The translations under genes were made by a program, and so were the position numbers. Under the pieces are notes generated by a model, which searched no databases, was not told the origin of the DNA, and saw only the letters and a program-made list of their open reading frames with translations. From Gadus chalcogrammus (taxonomy: Eukaryota; Chordata; Actinopteri; Gadiformes; Gadidae), in the NCBI RefSeq assembly GCF_026213295.1, contig NC_079416.1, positions 1,136,083 through 1,200,082 of the forward strand: a stretch of DNA of 64,000 nt, in the 5' to 3' direction. This document shows positions 12,201-23,605 of this stretch, piece after piece (the stretch's first letter is position 1; every line of letters starts with the position of its first letter).

Positions 12201-14790
12201 TCAGAATCAGAATCAGAATCAGAATTATTTTAATGGCCAAGTATATTCACACATACAGGAAATTGACTTGGTGTGGTTGGTGCATAAGACATGAGACATA
12301 ACATAACAACAAAAAAACATAAACAAGAACAAAGGACAAATGTTTTTTAAGATAATAATAAATAATTGGGCATAGAAGGGCAAGTTAGTTTGAGTACGTA
12401 AACCCAGAGTCATTGTGATGCAGGGGGCTTGTTTGTGAGCCCAACTGCCGTGGGGAAAAAACTGTTCAAGTGGCGAGAGGTTTTGGTCTTAATAGCCCGG
12501 AACCTTCTGCCGGATGGGAGACACAGAAATAGGTGGTGACCGGGATGAGAAGGATCAGCGATGATCTTCCCTGCTCTCTTGCTGGTCCTTAAGTGAAACA
12601 GGTCTAGAAGAGACGGCAGGTCGCAGCCGATTACCTTCTCGGCTGACCGAATGATCCGCTGCAGTCGGCTTTTATCCTTTGCAGTAGAGGCAGCGAACCA
12701 GATGGTTATTGAAGAGGTGAGGATGGATTCAATGATGGCTGTGTAGAATTCCAACATCACTTTCTTCGGCATGTTGAATCTCTTTATCTGTCGAAGGAAG
12801 AACATCCTCTGCTGGGCCTTCTTGATTTTGGAGGTGATGTCCTCCGCCCACCTTAGGTCTTGTGCCATGACTGTTCCCAGGAATCTGAAAGACTCCATGT
12901 TAACTGGGGAGTCACACATGATGAGGGGGATGGTTGGGGCTGGGCTCCTCCTGAAATCTGCTACCATCTCTACAGTTTTTAAAGCATTCAGCTCCAGGTG
13001 GTTCTGGCTGCACCAGAAAGCCAGGCTGTCGACTTCATTTCTGTAGGCGACCTCATCCCCATTTGAGATTAATCCAATGAGGGTGGTGTCATCCGCAAAT
13101 TTTATGAGTTTGACAGAGGGGTGGCTGGAGGTGCAGTTGTTGGTGTAGAGGGAGAAAAGTAAAGGAGAGAGCACACAGCCTTGGGGGGCTCCAGTGCTGA
13201 TGGTCCGAGGCTCCGAGACAAGCTTGCCCAGCCTCACTCGCTGCTTCCTGTCTGACAGGAAGTTAGTGATCCACCTGCAGGTGGGCTCAGGCACGTTCAG
13301 CTGTGTTAGCTTGTCTTGGAGGAGAGCTGGGGCGATGGTGTTAAATGCCGAGCTGAAATCAACAAACAGGATCCTGGCATAGGTGCCGGGGGAATCAAGG
13401 TGCTGGAGGATGTAGTGGAGTCCCATGTTGATTGCGTCATCAACAGACCTGTTGGCTCTGTAGGCAAACTGCAGTGGGTCAAGGAGATGGTTGGTGATGG
13501 CCTTGAGGTGGGTCAGCACGAGGCGCTCGAAGGTCTTCATTACCACAGAGGTCAGGGCGACTGGTCTGTAGTCATTAAGGCCTGAGATCCTCTGCTTTTT
13601 CGGAACGGGGATGATGGTGGATGTTTTAAAGCAGGCAGGTACCACACATTCAGCCAGTGAGGTGTTAAAGATGTTTGTGAACACTGGAGACAGCTGGTCA
13701 GCACAGTACCTTATTGTGGAGGGAGAGACAGCATCTGGTCCAGCTGCTTTGCGGGGGTTCTGTCTTTTTAACAGCTTGTTGACATCCCTCTCCTGAATGG
13801 AGAGAGGTGTGATGGGGGGGAGAGGGCTGTCTGGGACCATTTTGTTGGAGAGGGTGGTGTCTATGTCCAGGCTGGGAAGAGTAGGTGTGATAGCTGTGGT
13901 GGGGACAGGGTTAGGACCAGTCCATTGTCTGTCAAATCTGCAGTAGAAGTCGTTCAGGTCATTTGCCAGTCTAAGATCTTCCATAGAGTGGGGGGATTTG
14001 GTTTTGCAGCCTGTGATGACGTGAAGGCCTTTCCAGACTGACGAGGAGACATTGGATGCAAATTGATGTTCCAGCTTCTTAGAGTACTGTCGTTTTGCCT
14101 CCTTTATCTCCTTGCCAAAAGAGTATTTCGCCAGTCTGAACCTATCCTTGTCCCCACTCTTGAAAGCCTCCTCCTTCTCCAACGAAGCTGTTTGAGTCTT
14201 GCAGTGAACCAGGGCTTGTCGTTGTTGTAGCTCACCCTGGTGCGTGTTGGAATACATACGTCCTCGCAGAAGCTGATGTATGACATCACAGCATCTGTAT
14301 ATTCATCCAGACTGCTGGAAGAAGTTCTAAAAAGGTCCCAGTCTGTGTCATCCAGGCAGTCCCGCAGCTCATCCACAGCTTCTCTGTTGTTCCAGTTTTT
14401 TGTAGTCCGCACAGCAGGTTTCGAAATTTTAAGTTTTTGTTTATAAGCTGGGATCAGATGAATAAGAGCATGGTCGGATAGCCCCAGAGCAGCGTGTGAA
14501 ACTGCACGATAAGCCCTGCTGATGGTGCTGTAGCAGTGGTCCAAAGTATTCTCCTCCCTGGTCGGGCATTTGACTAACTGTTTGTATTTCGGGAGTTCGT
14601 GAGTGAGGTTGCCCTTATTAAAATCTCCAATGACAATAACCGGAGAATATGTATTCTCTCTCCTACTCTCCACTCCTAATATCTGATCAGCGAGTTGACG
14701 TTGAGCCTCTCGCACGTCAGCTTGCAGTGGGATGTAAACTCCAGCAAGAATAAAAGAAGTGAATTCAAGGGGGGGAGTAAAACGGATAAT
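12201..14790 (-). mobile_element. Rex/CR1-type LINE, 5'-truncated, frameshifted
   Basis: Two overlapping minus-strand frames are seen. 14104-14715 holds the endonuclease end (VIGDFN, LSDHALIHL). 12410-14257 holds the reverse transcriptase (RKAAGPDAVSPS, LNDYRPVALTSVVMKTFERL, FVDFSSAFNTI, GAPQGCVLSPLLF, KFADDTTLIG) and the C-terminal IESILTSSITIWF and LPSGRRFRAIKTKTSR. They are in different frames, so a frameshift lies in the overlap. The catalytic FADD is intact. The 3' terminus carries a (GATTCT)n-type tail at 12200-12225. The insertion is inside the Harbinger element, as the uninterrupted copy at 28088-29302 shows. Confidence 0.92.
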
Positions 14791-14984
14791 GTATAAGACG
14801 TATAAGACCCGAACGCCCGACCGGGGTTCAAATTAGCCGGTCTATAATCATGCATTTTACCCCCATAGATGTGGTGCCAGCACAGCCTTGAAAATATGGG
14901 TTCAAGTTCGAAATATAGAAAAATATAATTCCATAAGCTTTAGTGAATAAGTATTCCATACGCATGAGAATTGGGACTTTTTAA

Positions 14985-16542
14985 AGTGCGTATTGGAAGT
15001 TAGATACTGCAGTGAAGAATCATATAGGAAAAAAATTCGAATACACGATTATTTAGTTTTTATTAATAAATCTACACTACAAGTGGCATCTTGAGCCGTT
15101 TTTGTGATACAATTTTACTTCCGCATCTCAAACGCTCGTATTCGCGTGACGTAGGAATTGGTAGACGGACAGTCTAATCATCATAGACTACATAGGCAAC
15201 ATAACAACAATGGATAACAGTTTCGGACCACTTCCGTACAATTTTGAGCCAGCTAGCCGTGAGGGAGAACAGCAACCACCCAAAAGGGGGAGACACCATG
15301 GTAATAGGAGGGAGATAGAGTTGTGGTGTCAGGAGAATTATGGTGAGCCAGGAGCGGCTGAACATCAACACGGCCACGGAGGAAGAGCTCATGACCCTGC
15401 CCGGTGTCAACCGCCCCGTGGCGCGGAGCATCGTGGAGTACCGGGACTGCATCGGGGGCTTCAAGAAGGTGGAGGACCTAGCGCTGGTGAGTGGGATAGG
15501 CGCCACCAAACTGGAGATTATTAAAGTGGAGATCTGCGTGTCGAGTAGGACCAGTTCGTCGCAGCACTCCCCGTCCTCCCTGCGGAGAGACCCGGAGCAT
15601 ATGTCCTCCTGCAGCGGCATGAACATCAACACCGCCATCCCGCCGCAGCTCATGAGCATCCGCGGCATCACGGAGAAAATCGCCCGGAACATTGTCGCCT
15701 ATATCGGACCCAACACGGTCCGTTCAAGAGCATCGAGGACCTGGTTCGGGTCGATCACATAAACTGCTCCCTACTGGACAAGATCCGTTTCCAGGTGTTT
15801 GTGGAGCGCTCAAGAACTCCGTCCACCAATACCAACGGCGGGCTGACCTACACGGGTCGGTCCCATCCGAGCCCAACCTCGTTCAGCCTCCGGAGCGACG
15901 ACCTCGACTCCCGCCGGGAGGACCCACGCAGATGGTGTCCCTGCGGCCCCGCGAGGCACCGGGCCCGCGGGACAGCCGGGCCACGGTGCGCTGGCCACCT
16001 GGGACCTTCAGCGCTGCTCCAGTGAAAAGGCCAACAACCCTGGCGTCAAAGAGGTCGTGTGTATGCCCCTACTGGAGAACGAGTGAGTACAACTAACGTG
16101 AGGGTTTGCAGGCTCGAAAGCCTGCTCCATCCTTTCTCCGATCGGGGAAACTGTGAAATCGGAGATGGTCGGACAAGAGGTCGGAGTTGGAACAACCCCC
16201 ACAGATACAAAACCTCATCTCGTCGATTAGAAAAACCCAAAAACCACAGGGGGGGGGGGAATACAAGACCCCTCACCGCGGTAACTGCTCACAACTACGC
16301 ATAGAGCTGAGGCAGCAACAGCGACCGCGTCTACCAATTCCTACGTAATATGACGCGTTTGACGTATCACATAAAAAAACTACGGTTTTTGAAGCCTTGC
16401 TCAAAATAGTCACTTTAAAACTGGATTTTTTGCCGATATACTCTTTTAAACTGATAAAATCCTGCATTTTAATTTCAAAGAGCAATTTTCAGAGAATATT
16501 ATGTATAAATATTTTTAAAAACATTAACTTCCAATACGCACT
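14985..16542. mobile_element. TTAA-flanked element carrying a host-gene exon
   Basis: A perfect 18-bp inverted repeat, AGTGCGTATTGGAAGTTA, lies at 14985-15002 and in inverse at 16525-16542. It is flanked by TTAA at 14981-14984 and 16543-16546. The related Harbinger copy at 28.7 kb has a single TTAA here, so the insertion boundaries are exact. A second, inner inverted repeat (TACGTAGGAATTGGTAGACG-like) lies at about 15138-15165 and 16327-16360. TTAA targets occur in piggyBac and Kolobok elements. The AG-beginning termini fit Kolobok better, but no transposase is present. The cargo is the eepd1 exon fragment at about 15335-16086. Confidence 0.88.
15335..16086 (+). pseudogene. eepd1: eepd1 first-coding-exon fragment, frameshifted, inside a transposon
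   Basis: The fragment matches EEPD1 (endonuclease/exonuclease/phosphatase domain protein 1, a replication-fork repair nuclease). It covers both N-terminal helix-hairpin-helix units, QERLNINTATEEELMTLPGV and later MNINTAIPPQLMSIRGITEK, then in other frames SIEDLVRVDHINCSLLDKIR, VFVERSRTPSTNTNGGLTYT, PPGGPTQMVSLRP and KANNPGVKEVVCMPLLEN. At least three frameshifts occur (about 15700, 15905 and 15990). The fragment ends at a donor-like CGA|GTGAGT, so genomic rather than spliced DNA was captured. The upstream residues of the human protein are absent. No catalytic nuclease domain is present. Confidence 0.85.
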
Positions 16543-17334
16543 TTAAGCGTCACATAAATTCGTGTCACTTGGGAGTCGAACCCCCCGCGCAGAAATTCAA
16601 GACTGACGCGCTACCTCCACTCTAGCACTCTGTCACGGAGACACAACGCGCAACAGTAAGCGTTGTCTACATAAGGTCCAAAAGGATCCAATGACGAACA
16701 CCCTCTGATGAGAATCTGTATCTCTCATGAAGAACCCCAATTTCGATGTTTGCACAATGACAATAAAGTCTGAAATCTGAATATCGTCAGACAATGCCAA
16801 GGGATCGGTTCTGTCCCGTAAAACCCTCTGACTCCGGAGAGACGGCTGTACGAGAAGTGTGCCGAGGTCCACGGGAACACCCACAAATGGTGACGCCATT
16901 GTCAGAGGAGGGGCAAGGAAGCTGCGCACGCCGATTTAAGTAGCCGATCTCCGGCTAGACTAAAGCCGAAAAACTGCTCCCGACCAGGTTTGGTTGCGAG
17001 CATAAGTCACCATGGTGATACAGCGACGCTAAAAGAGATCGACTTTCGTGGTACAACTAACCCAGGCTTGGAGCTCAACATACCTCGCTAACCCTCTAAG
17101 CGAGCTTCGTGGTACAGGGCCCAGGCTATAACATAGTGACACACTGTTACGGTGTCCAACAAACATAAAATCAGCAGCCTTTGGACAACCCAACATAAAG
17201 GCAGAAGACAGGATTTTTGGGGAAAACAAAGTTTTATGGTTGACAATGATCGTGAGGTCAGTCCGACATGACGATTGGTCTTTCTTTTACTTCTCAAACT
17301 ACGTTACAATTTAATGTTCATCAGCCCGAGCCAC

Positions 17335-17405
17335 ACATTAATAATTCGTGCCCAGGCAATAATAATTCTTGGCCACACAATAACAATTCGTGGCCACATA
17401 ACACA
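17335..17405. repeat. short-motif array (inverse of that at 19355-19453)
   Basis: Units of about 20-22 bp such as AATAATAATTCTTGGCCACA. The same motif in the other orientation (TGTGGCCACGAATTATTATT) occurs at 19355-19453 and 19713-19795. The arrays bracket about 2 kb, as if they are the ends of one composite element. Confidence 0.65.
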
Positions 17406-17834
17406 GGCGCTGGAACCTATGTGGCCCATGGACATAATAAAGGATGGACCACAGACTGGAAAATGGCCGCCCATTCATTCCTATACAAACCGCTCAGTGG
17501 CGCAGGGTAACATACAGGAGCGATTTGCTTCCGCGTTATGGGGCCAAGACACGTGACCTAGTCCGTGACGTACCGGATGCAGAGATCTTCTTCGTCTTCT
17601 AGTTTAGTGGAGGATCATAGTTTTTCCCCATATACCGCCACCTACTGGACTACTACACAGGAGTTTGTGACAAGGACGTTGGCAAATGATACTTTAAATC
17701 ATAAAAATAAATTCAAAGAAAAAACCAAACTGACGAAACAAAATAAACAAAATAAAACAAACTAACAAAATAAATGAATAAATAAAAATAAAAAATATAT
17801 ATACTTAAGGTTAAATTCTTCTAATTAGGTTAGT

Positions 17835-18070
17835 ATCTATTAGCTAATTTATCAGCAATTTCATTGCCATATATTCCATGGTGGGCTGGAATCCAACAGA
17901 ACTGAATAACTAAACCAAGGCTTATAATATTTAAAAGAAGATGCTTTACCTCTATCACCAAATCTTCACGTATTGAATTATCTGTTATAAAACGTAGTAT
18001 CTACAACCCATCTAAGAGCGGTTATTATTGTGCCCATCTCGATTGAGTATACTGATAAAGTCACCCACTC
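17835..18070 (-). mobile_element. RNase H remnant of a LINE (I-clade type)
   Basis: In shifted minus-strand frames one reads MGTIITALRW, then FITDN-SIREDLVIEVKHLL, then FCWIPAHHGIYGNEIADKLA. The last contains the H-x-G-x-x-GNE-x-AD-LA motif that closes the RNase H domain of I/Nimb-type LINEs. Stops and frameshifts abound. No reverse transcriptase was seen. 18100-19330 holds nothing else recognised. Confidence 0.6.
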
Positions 18071-19453
18071 TATATCTAGCTTTTTTTATTGTAACACTTG
18101 GTTCAAATCCTATTTCTTACACATGCAGCCATTTGGACACCATTCTATGATAGCTGATAACCAAGGTACACACTGTAATACTATAATCAAGAGGACATAC
18201 AGGCAGTTCAAATAAAAAGAGATAGAACTTTATTGATCTGGAAACTTCATAAATATGTAAGATTGCTCCATATAATACCATAGTAACATAGTAAACGTAT
18301 GTAGGCCTAAAAAATTCAGTTCAATGTTATTGCTTAAGAAACAGATTCCTTCCAACTAACTATTTACGAAAAATGCAATCAATAATTTACATAAAAGTAA
18401 ATGTTTACATATCGACCAGCAACGAAGTTGGAGTAGCCTACCCAAATAATGAATTGTAATACACCAACATTGTCAACTGTCATACATAGCTAACCATAAC
18501 CCTGTCATACATAGCTAAACAAGCAAATGAAAATGAAATACCTACCAACGCAACTGAAATGTTAATATTAGACAATTAACAATATTATGAAAATTACGTA
18601 GGTCTCCCATAATCATTCAGGTAATCAATACGTCCATGCCTGTTACAGCTTTTTCAATGATATGTGTGTTATATATCCGTGTTCAACGCCATTCATGTTA
18701 AGTAAAAGGACAAATCTCAGACTTTGGAAGTTAATGGAGTTAATGGAAGTTAATTCGGAATTTAATTTAATTCGGAAGTTAATGGAGCCGTGCACTTCAA
18801 AATAGGTCCATAGCAAGGAGCCGTTTGTTTCAGTACGACTCCTTTCAGCTGCCCACCCAACATAAACTGCTAATAAAACGCTTGAGGAGGCGTTTTGAAA
18901 AAAAAAAACGTAATTTTTTTTAGAACAGGGTAGAAATATAATTATGAGCCTTTGATTGATATCCAGACATTTTTTGCGGAGACACAATCCTGTTCCCCAC
19001 TTGTATTGGAGTGGACGGCGATATCTACTTCTGGGCCACATGAAATGACGGACCCCCGTCCACAGCCAGCTTAAACAGCTGCAATACCAGGCTTGGCCTC
19101 TGAGCACTGGTGGATTGCGGAAGTATGCGCCTATCCTGGGGGCCTGATGTGGCCGCAGGGCCAATGGCCACCCCACCTTTCGTGCCTGCATTGATGAACT
19201 ATTTTGTTTCTTAGTAATGTTTTGGCCAAATATTGTTACTATAAAAACAAACGAAACAAAGTGCTCTGTCTCCCCGCGACCTTATATTGATTGAGTCTAA
19301 AACGTTCTCATTCGCACAATGGCGCTGCTGCTGCTTGCTTATATAATTTACAAATTGTTATTGTGTGGCCACGAATTATTATTTCGTGGGCATGAATTAT
19401 TAATGTGTGGCCATGAATTATTATTGCGTGGGCACAAATTATTAATGTGTGCC

Positions 19454-19707
19454 TGTTATGTGCAGATCTGCTCCATGTTTTGCAGTACCCGGAGCTCCTC
19501 CTTCAGCCCCTCCTTCTCCTCGTTACCTGGCACCTGCTGTTGCCTTTAAAGCCTGGGAGGCTTCACTCACTCGGTCTCTAGCCAGGGCCAGCAGCATGGT
19601 TCCCATTCACCAGTCTGTTTAACCTTTAGTAACAATAAACACGGTTTCCTTATATTTAATCCTTGTTTGTCGACTTCATGTTACTTCCCTCGAGCCGGGT
19701 CGTAACA
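19454..19707 (+). mobile_element. solo LTR
   Basis: A 254-bp sequence begins TGTTATG and ends CGTAACA. The 5-bp duplication GTGCC lies at 19449-19453 and 19708-19712. An AATAAA lies near 19633. It sits inside the TGTGGCCACGAATTATTAT array and splits one of its units. No internal coding region. Confidence 0.85.
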
Positions 19708-19929
19708 GTGCCCACGAATTATTATTCTGTGGCCACGAATTGTTATTGTGTGGCCATGATTTATTATTCTGTGGCCACGAATTAATAAATATTCACCCAT
19801 GTCACCAGAGGGGCACCGTAATTTCACCTTACTAGTTGGTGAGGATTAATTAATTATTACAAATATACAAGTTAATCCATTCACGCGATTACGTGTTAGT
19901 GGCGTGATCCCTAGCCGCGCCCCCGGGTG

Positions 19930-20467
19930 TTTGATCAGACTTTAAAGGGCAGCGGCGGAAGTCGGGTAGAAGGAGCATCGGACAGACGGACAACTATTAC
20001 CAAGTTATACAAGAGTCAAATGTAAGTGAACAATGCATGACTTAAATTCTTTACAGTTTATGATTAGACCGTTATTAGGTGTGCTCTCCGTAGGCCTAGG
20101 CATGTCCTCTGCTATGGACAGAATCTCCGTTTATTATTAGGGGTCCAAGCCAACAGGTTGGATCCCTATTGTTTTTATTATTAAAAAGCACGTGCCCAGG
20201 CCTCAGCCTGTCCTCCGAGATGTATTGAATCTTCGGTTATTATTATGATTATTGCATTATTAATTATTGAACAATATCGGCGCGTCAGCTTCCTAGTTGG
20301 TGAGGTTTAATCCATTATTACAAATACACAAGTTAACCAATTTACGTGATAGTGCCCTCAAATGCCTGTGTGTGATCTGATCTTTAATTCATTATAACAA
20401 ATATACATTTGTTATCTAGTTTAGTTAAGCCATTACGTATTTAACTAATATCTCTTGACTTTTACAG
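19930..20467 (+). promoter_or_regulatory. 5' region of the transposase-like gene, repeated at 11.0-11.45 kb
   Basis: The sequence around 19930-20020 ends in a donor-like AAT|GTAAGTG, and 20467 is preceded by a TTTTACAG acceptor. This suggests a 5' untranslated exon and first intron. Blocks of this intron (CTAGTTGGTGAGGATTAAT at 19833 and 20293, and TTATGATTAGAC at 20060) recur at 11041-11450. They appear to be the 5' end of the multicopy family. No experimentally supported promoter element can be claimed. Confidence 0.4.
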
Positions 20468-20792
20468 ATGACAAAACCGCAGACAATTGGGGAACGTCCC
20501 ATTTGCGGGAAAGTCTTATCTTTTGTTGCAAAACATCTCAGGGAGATCCATTCCCTCCAGAACGTCCGGGAGAGGAGCATCCTGAACTTCCTGGCCACAG
20601 GCAGGACTTTGATCCCCGGCGGACCCTGCCCCCTTCCCTTTTGTTTGCCCTATCTCCTTAATGTAGTGAAACACCTGAGAACTCATTTGGAGCTTCCCAA
20701 GGTAAACGTGGATCGGGAGATCAAGGCCCTCAAGCGCACTACAGCAATTAACCAGCTGGCGGCCTTGAGGGCCACTGATCCCCATCCACCCA

Positions 20793-23605
20793 TAATAATA
20801 ATAATAATAATAATAAATGTAATTTAGAGGCGCCTTTCAAGACACCCAAGGTCACCTTACATAGCATATAGTCATCATACATTTTTTAAAAAACAAGACA
20901 TTGTGGAAAAAATAAATAAATAAATAAATAAACATAAGCAATAATAAATAAATAAAACAAAAACAAGACAAAACAAAACAAAGAAAAAAAACAATCAAAA
21001 CAGTGATCAGTTAGACGTTGTGTGCGAGTTTGAACAGGTGAGTTTTGTGTTGTGACTTGAAGGTTGTAATGGTGTCTGACTGTTTTATGTGTGGGGGGAG
21101 GGAGTTCCAGAGCCTGGGTGCTGAACAGCTGAATGACCGGGCACCCATTGAAGTGAGTCGTGATGTGGGGATACATAGTAGTCCAGCAGAGGTTGAGCGG
21201 AGGGAGCGGGAGGGAGTGTATTCTTGGAGGAGGTCGCAGAGATAACTGGGGGCTAGGTTGTGGAGAGCTTTGTAGGTGAGGAGTAGGGTTTTGTATTGGA
21301 TGCGGTAGTGTACTGGGAGCCAGTGAAGTTGAATGAGGACAGGGGTGATGTGGTCAGATGATTTGGTGCGGGTGATGATCCGGGCGGCTGAGTTTTGAAT
21401 GATCTGCAGTCTGTTGATGAGTTTGGTGGGGAGTCCGGTGAGGAGGGCGTTGCAGTAGTCTATGCGTGATGTGACAAATGAGTGAACTAGGATTTCAGTG
21501 CTGGATTGGGTCAGTGATGGGCGGAGTCTGGCGATGTTGTGGAGGTGGAAGAATGCAGTCCGGGTGATGTTGTGAATATGGGGTGCGAATGAGAGGGTGT
21601 TGTCCAGGATGACGCCGAGGCTCTTTACTTTGGAGGAGAAGGGTACTGGGAATCCATCGATAATTATGAGTGGAGCTGGGGTGTGTTGTGATTTAGTGAG
21701 GGTGGATTTGGATCCGATGAGCAGGGCCTCGGTCTTGTTTCCATTGAGTTTCAGGAAGTTCCTGCTCAACCAGCTCCGGATCTCTTCCAGGCACGTGATG
21801 AGGGAGGTGGGGGGGATGGCAGCGGTGGGTTTGTTGGAGATGTAGACCTGTGTGTTGTCAGCGTAGCAATGAAAATGGACCCCATGTTGACGGAGGAGTG
21901 TGCCCAGCGGGAGGAGGTAAGTGGTGAAGAGGAGTGGACCCAAGACTGACCCCTGGGGGACACCCAGTGAGACACCTGAACACCCAGACTTGTGGTTGCT
22001 TAGTTGAACAAATTGTTGACGGCCGGTGAGGTAGGATGTAAACCAGGAGAGTGCAGCACCAGTGATCCCAATACCAGCTAGGCGGTCCAGGAGCAGAGGG
22101 TGGGAGATGGTGTCGAATGCTGCGCTGAGATCGAGGAGGATGAGAATGGTGAGTAATCCAGAGTCGGCTGCAAGGAGGAGGTCATTGGTGATTTTGACTA
22201 GGGCTGTTTCAGTGCTGTGTTTTGGACGGAAGCCAGATTGGAACGGTTCGTGGAGATTGTTAGTGTCGAGGTGGGACTGTAGTTGTGCGGCAACCACCCT
22301 TTCAAGTGTTTTGGAGATGAAAGGGAGATTGGAGATGGGCCGGTAATGGTTAAGGTCAGTTGGGTCAGCACCAGGTTTTTTTAGGATGGGAGTGATGGCA
22401 GCCAGCTTGAGAGTGGGGGGTACAGTACCAGTAGTTAGTGAGGAGTTAATTATGTTGGTGATCATGGGGGAGATGGACGGAAGACATGCTTTGACAAGGG
22501 AGGTGGGAAGAGGATCGAGCTGACAGGTGGTGGTTTTGGCTTTGCGGATGAATTCTGAAACGGTCTGTTCTGTTACTAGGGTGAAGTCAGAGAGGGAGCT
22601 GATGAGAGGTTGGCCAGAGGTGATCATCCAGGGTGGGTCATCAGAGGGGGTGCGAGATGAGGCCAGTTGTTGGTGAATGGTGTTGATTTTAGAGCTGAAG
22701 AAGTCAAGGAACGCAGTGCATTGGGTGGTGGAAATGTCTGGAGGGAGAGATTTAGGAGGCTGAAGTAAGTGGCTGACTGTTGAGAAGAGGACTCTGCTGT
22801 TGCCTGTACCAGTGTTGATGAGGTTGGAGTAGTATGAGGTTTTGGCAGTGGTGAGGGCATTCTTGTAGTGATGGAGGTGGTCCGAATACATTTGGCGGTG
22901 TACAGTGAGTTGAGTCTTATTGTAGAGTCGCTCCAGTCGACGACCAGTGGCTTTGAGCTGGCGCAGATGAGGAGTGAACCAGGGAGCAGTGTGGGTGAAT
23001 GAGACTGAGCGGGTTTTCAGGGGGGCCAGGGTGGTGAGGGAGGAGGAGAGGCAGTGATTGTAGAGAGTCACCAGGTCAGTCAGGTAGGAAGCTGGGGGAG
23101 GGTTGGGGTAGGAGCTGATCATGGTGGAGAGGTCTGTGGTGTTGATAAGTTTGATGTTTCTGAAGGAGATGGTCCGTTGTTCCTTGGTTTTGTGTAGTTG
23201 GGTATGAATGTCAAAAAGTACAGCTTTGTGGTCAGAGATGGGGAAATCAATGACATCAAGGTTAGTGGGAGTGATGTCAGTGCAGCAGATTAAATCCAGA
23301 ATGTGACCTTTGTTATGGGTTGGGAGGTTGACATGTTGTGTGATGCCAAGACAGTCCAGAAGTGATGTGAAGTCATTAGCAAAAGTACAGGATGGGTTGT
23401 CAATGTGGATGTTGAAATCACCAAGGAGGATAACAGTGGGGGACATTGCACATACAGATGTAAGTAGTGATGAGAATTCATTGAGGAAAACGGCTGAGGT
23501 TTTTGGTGGTCTGTAAATGGTGACAATGATAGTGGGTTTGGGGCCTGAGAGTTTTACAGCTAGACATTCAAAGGAGGAATGAAGGGGGACTGTGACATGA
23601 GTCAC
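20793..23605 (-). mobile_element. L2-clade LINE, nearly full-length ORF2, RT active site altered
   Basis: A minus-strand frame (21011-23776) contains an endonuclease with LGDFNIHID and ISDHKAVLF, then a reverse transcriptase with the L2 signatures [39 protein letters not shown] and GVPQGSVLGPLLF, and C-terminal LHWLPVHYRIQYK and FSCSAPRLWNSLP. The 5' end is truncated inside the endonuclease. The first residues of the open frame read through into antisense host exon sequence above about 23606. The catalytic box reads YADN instead of YADD (GAC to AAC at about 21872), so it should be inactive. The 3' end carries a (TTA)n tail at 20793-20816. Confidence 0.93.

Larger units (their letters stand above)
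11751..17121 (-). mobile_element. PIF/Harbinger element with two nested insertions
   Basis: The terminal inverted repeats are TGCCCTATACCACGAAGC at the left and, reading inwards from the right, GGCCCTGTACCACGAAGC. They are flanked by a 3-bp CAG duplication at 11748-11750 and 17122-17124, the CWG target typical of Harbinger. Near the right end (16633-16929, minus) is a fragment resembling the N-terminus of fish Harbinger transposase (MASPFVGVPVD, RVLRDRTDPLALSDD). Without the LINE (12201 to about 14790) and the TTAA element (14985-16542) the length is about 1.22 kb, the same as the copy at 28088-29302. It is non-autonomous. Confidence 0.9.

Noticed and set aside
12410..14715. Long ORFs as host genes
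   Set aside because: The sequence motifs are those of LINE endonuclease and reverse transcriptase, and the element is nested in a DNA transposon.
15335..16086. A functional eepd1 gene start
   Set aside because: At least three frameshifts break the protein, the first residues are replaced, and the piece is enclosed by transposon ends. No further exons are present.
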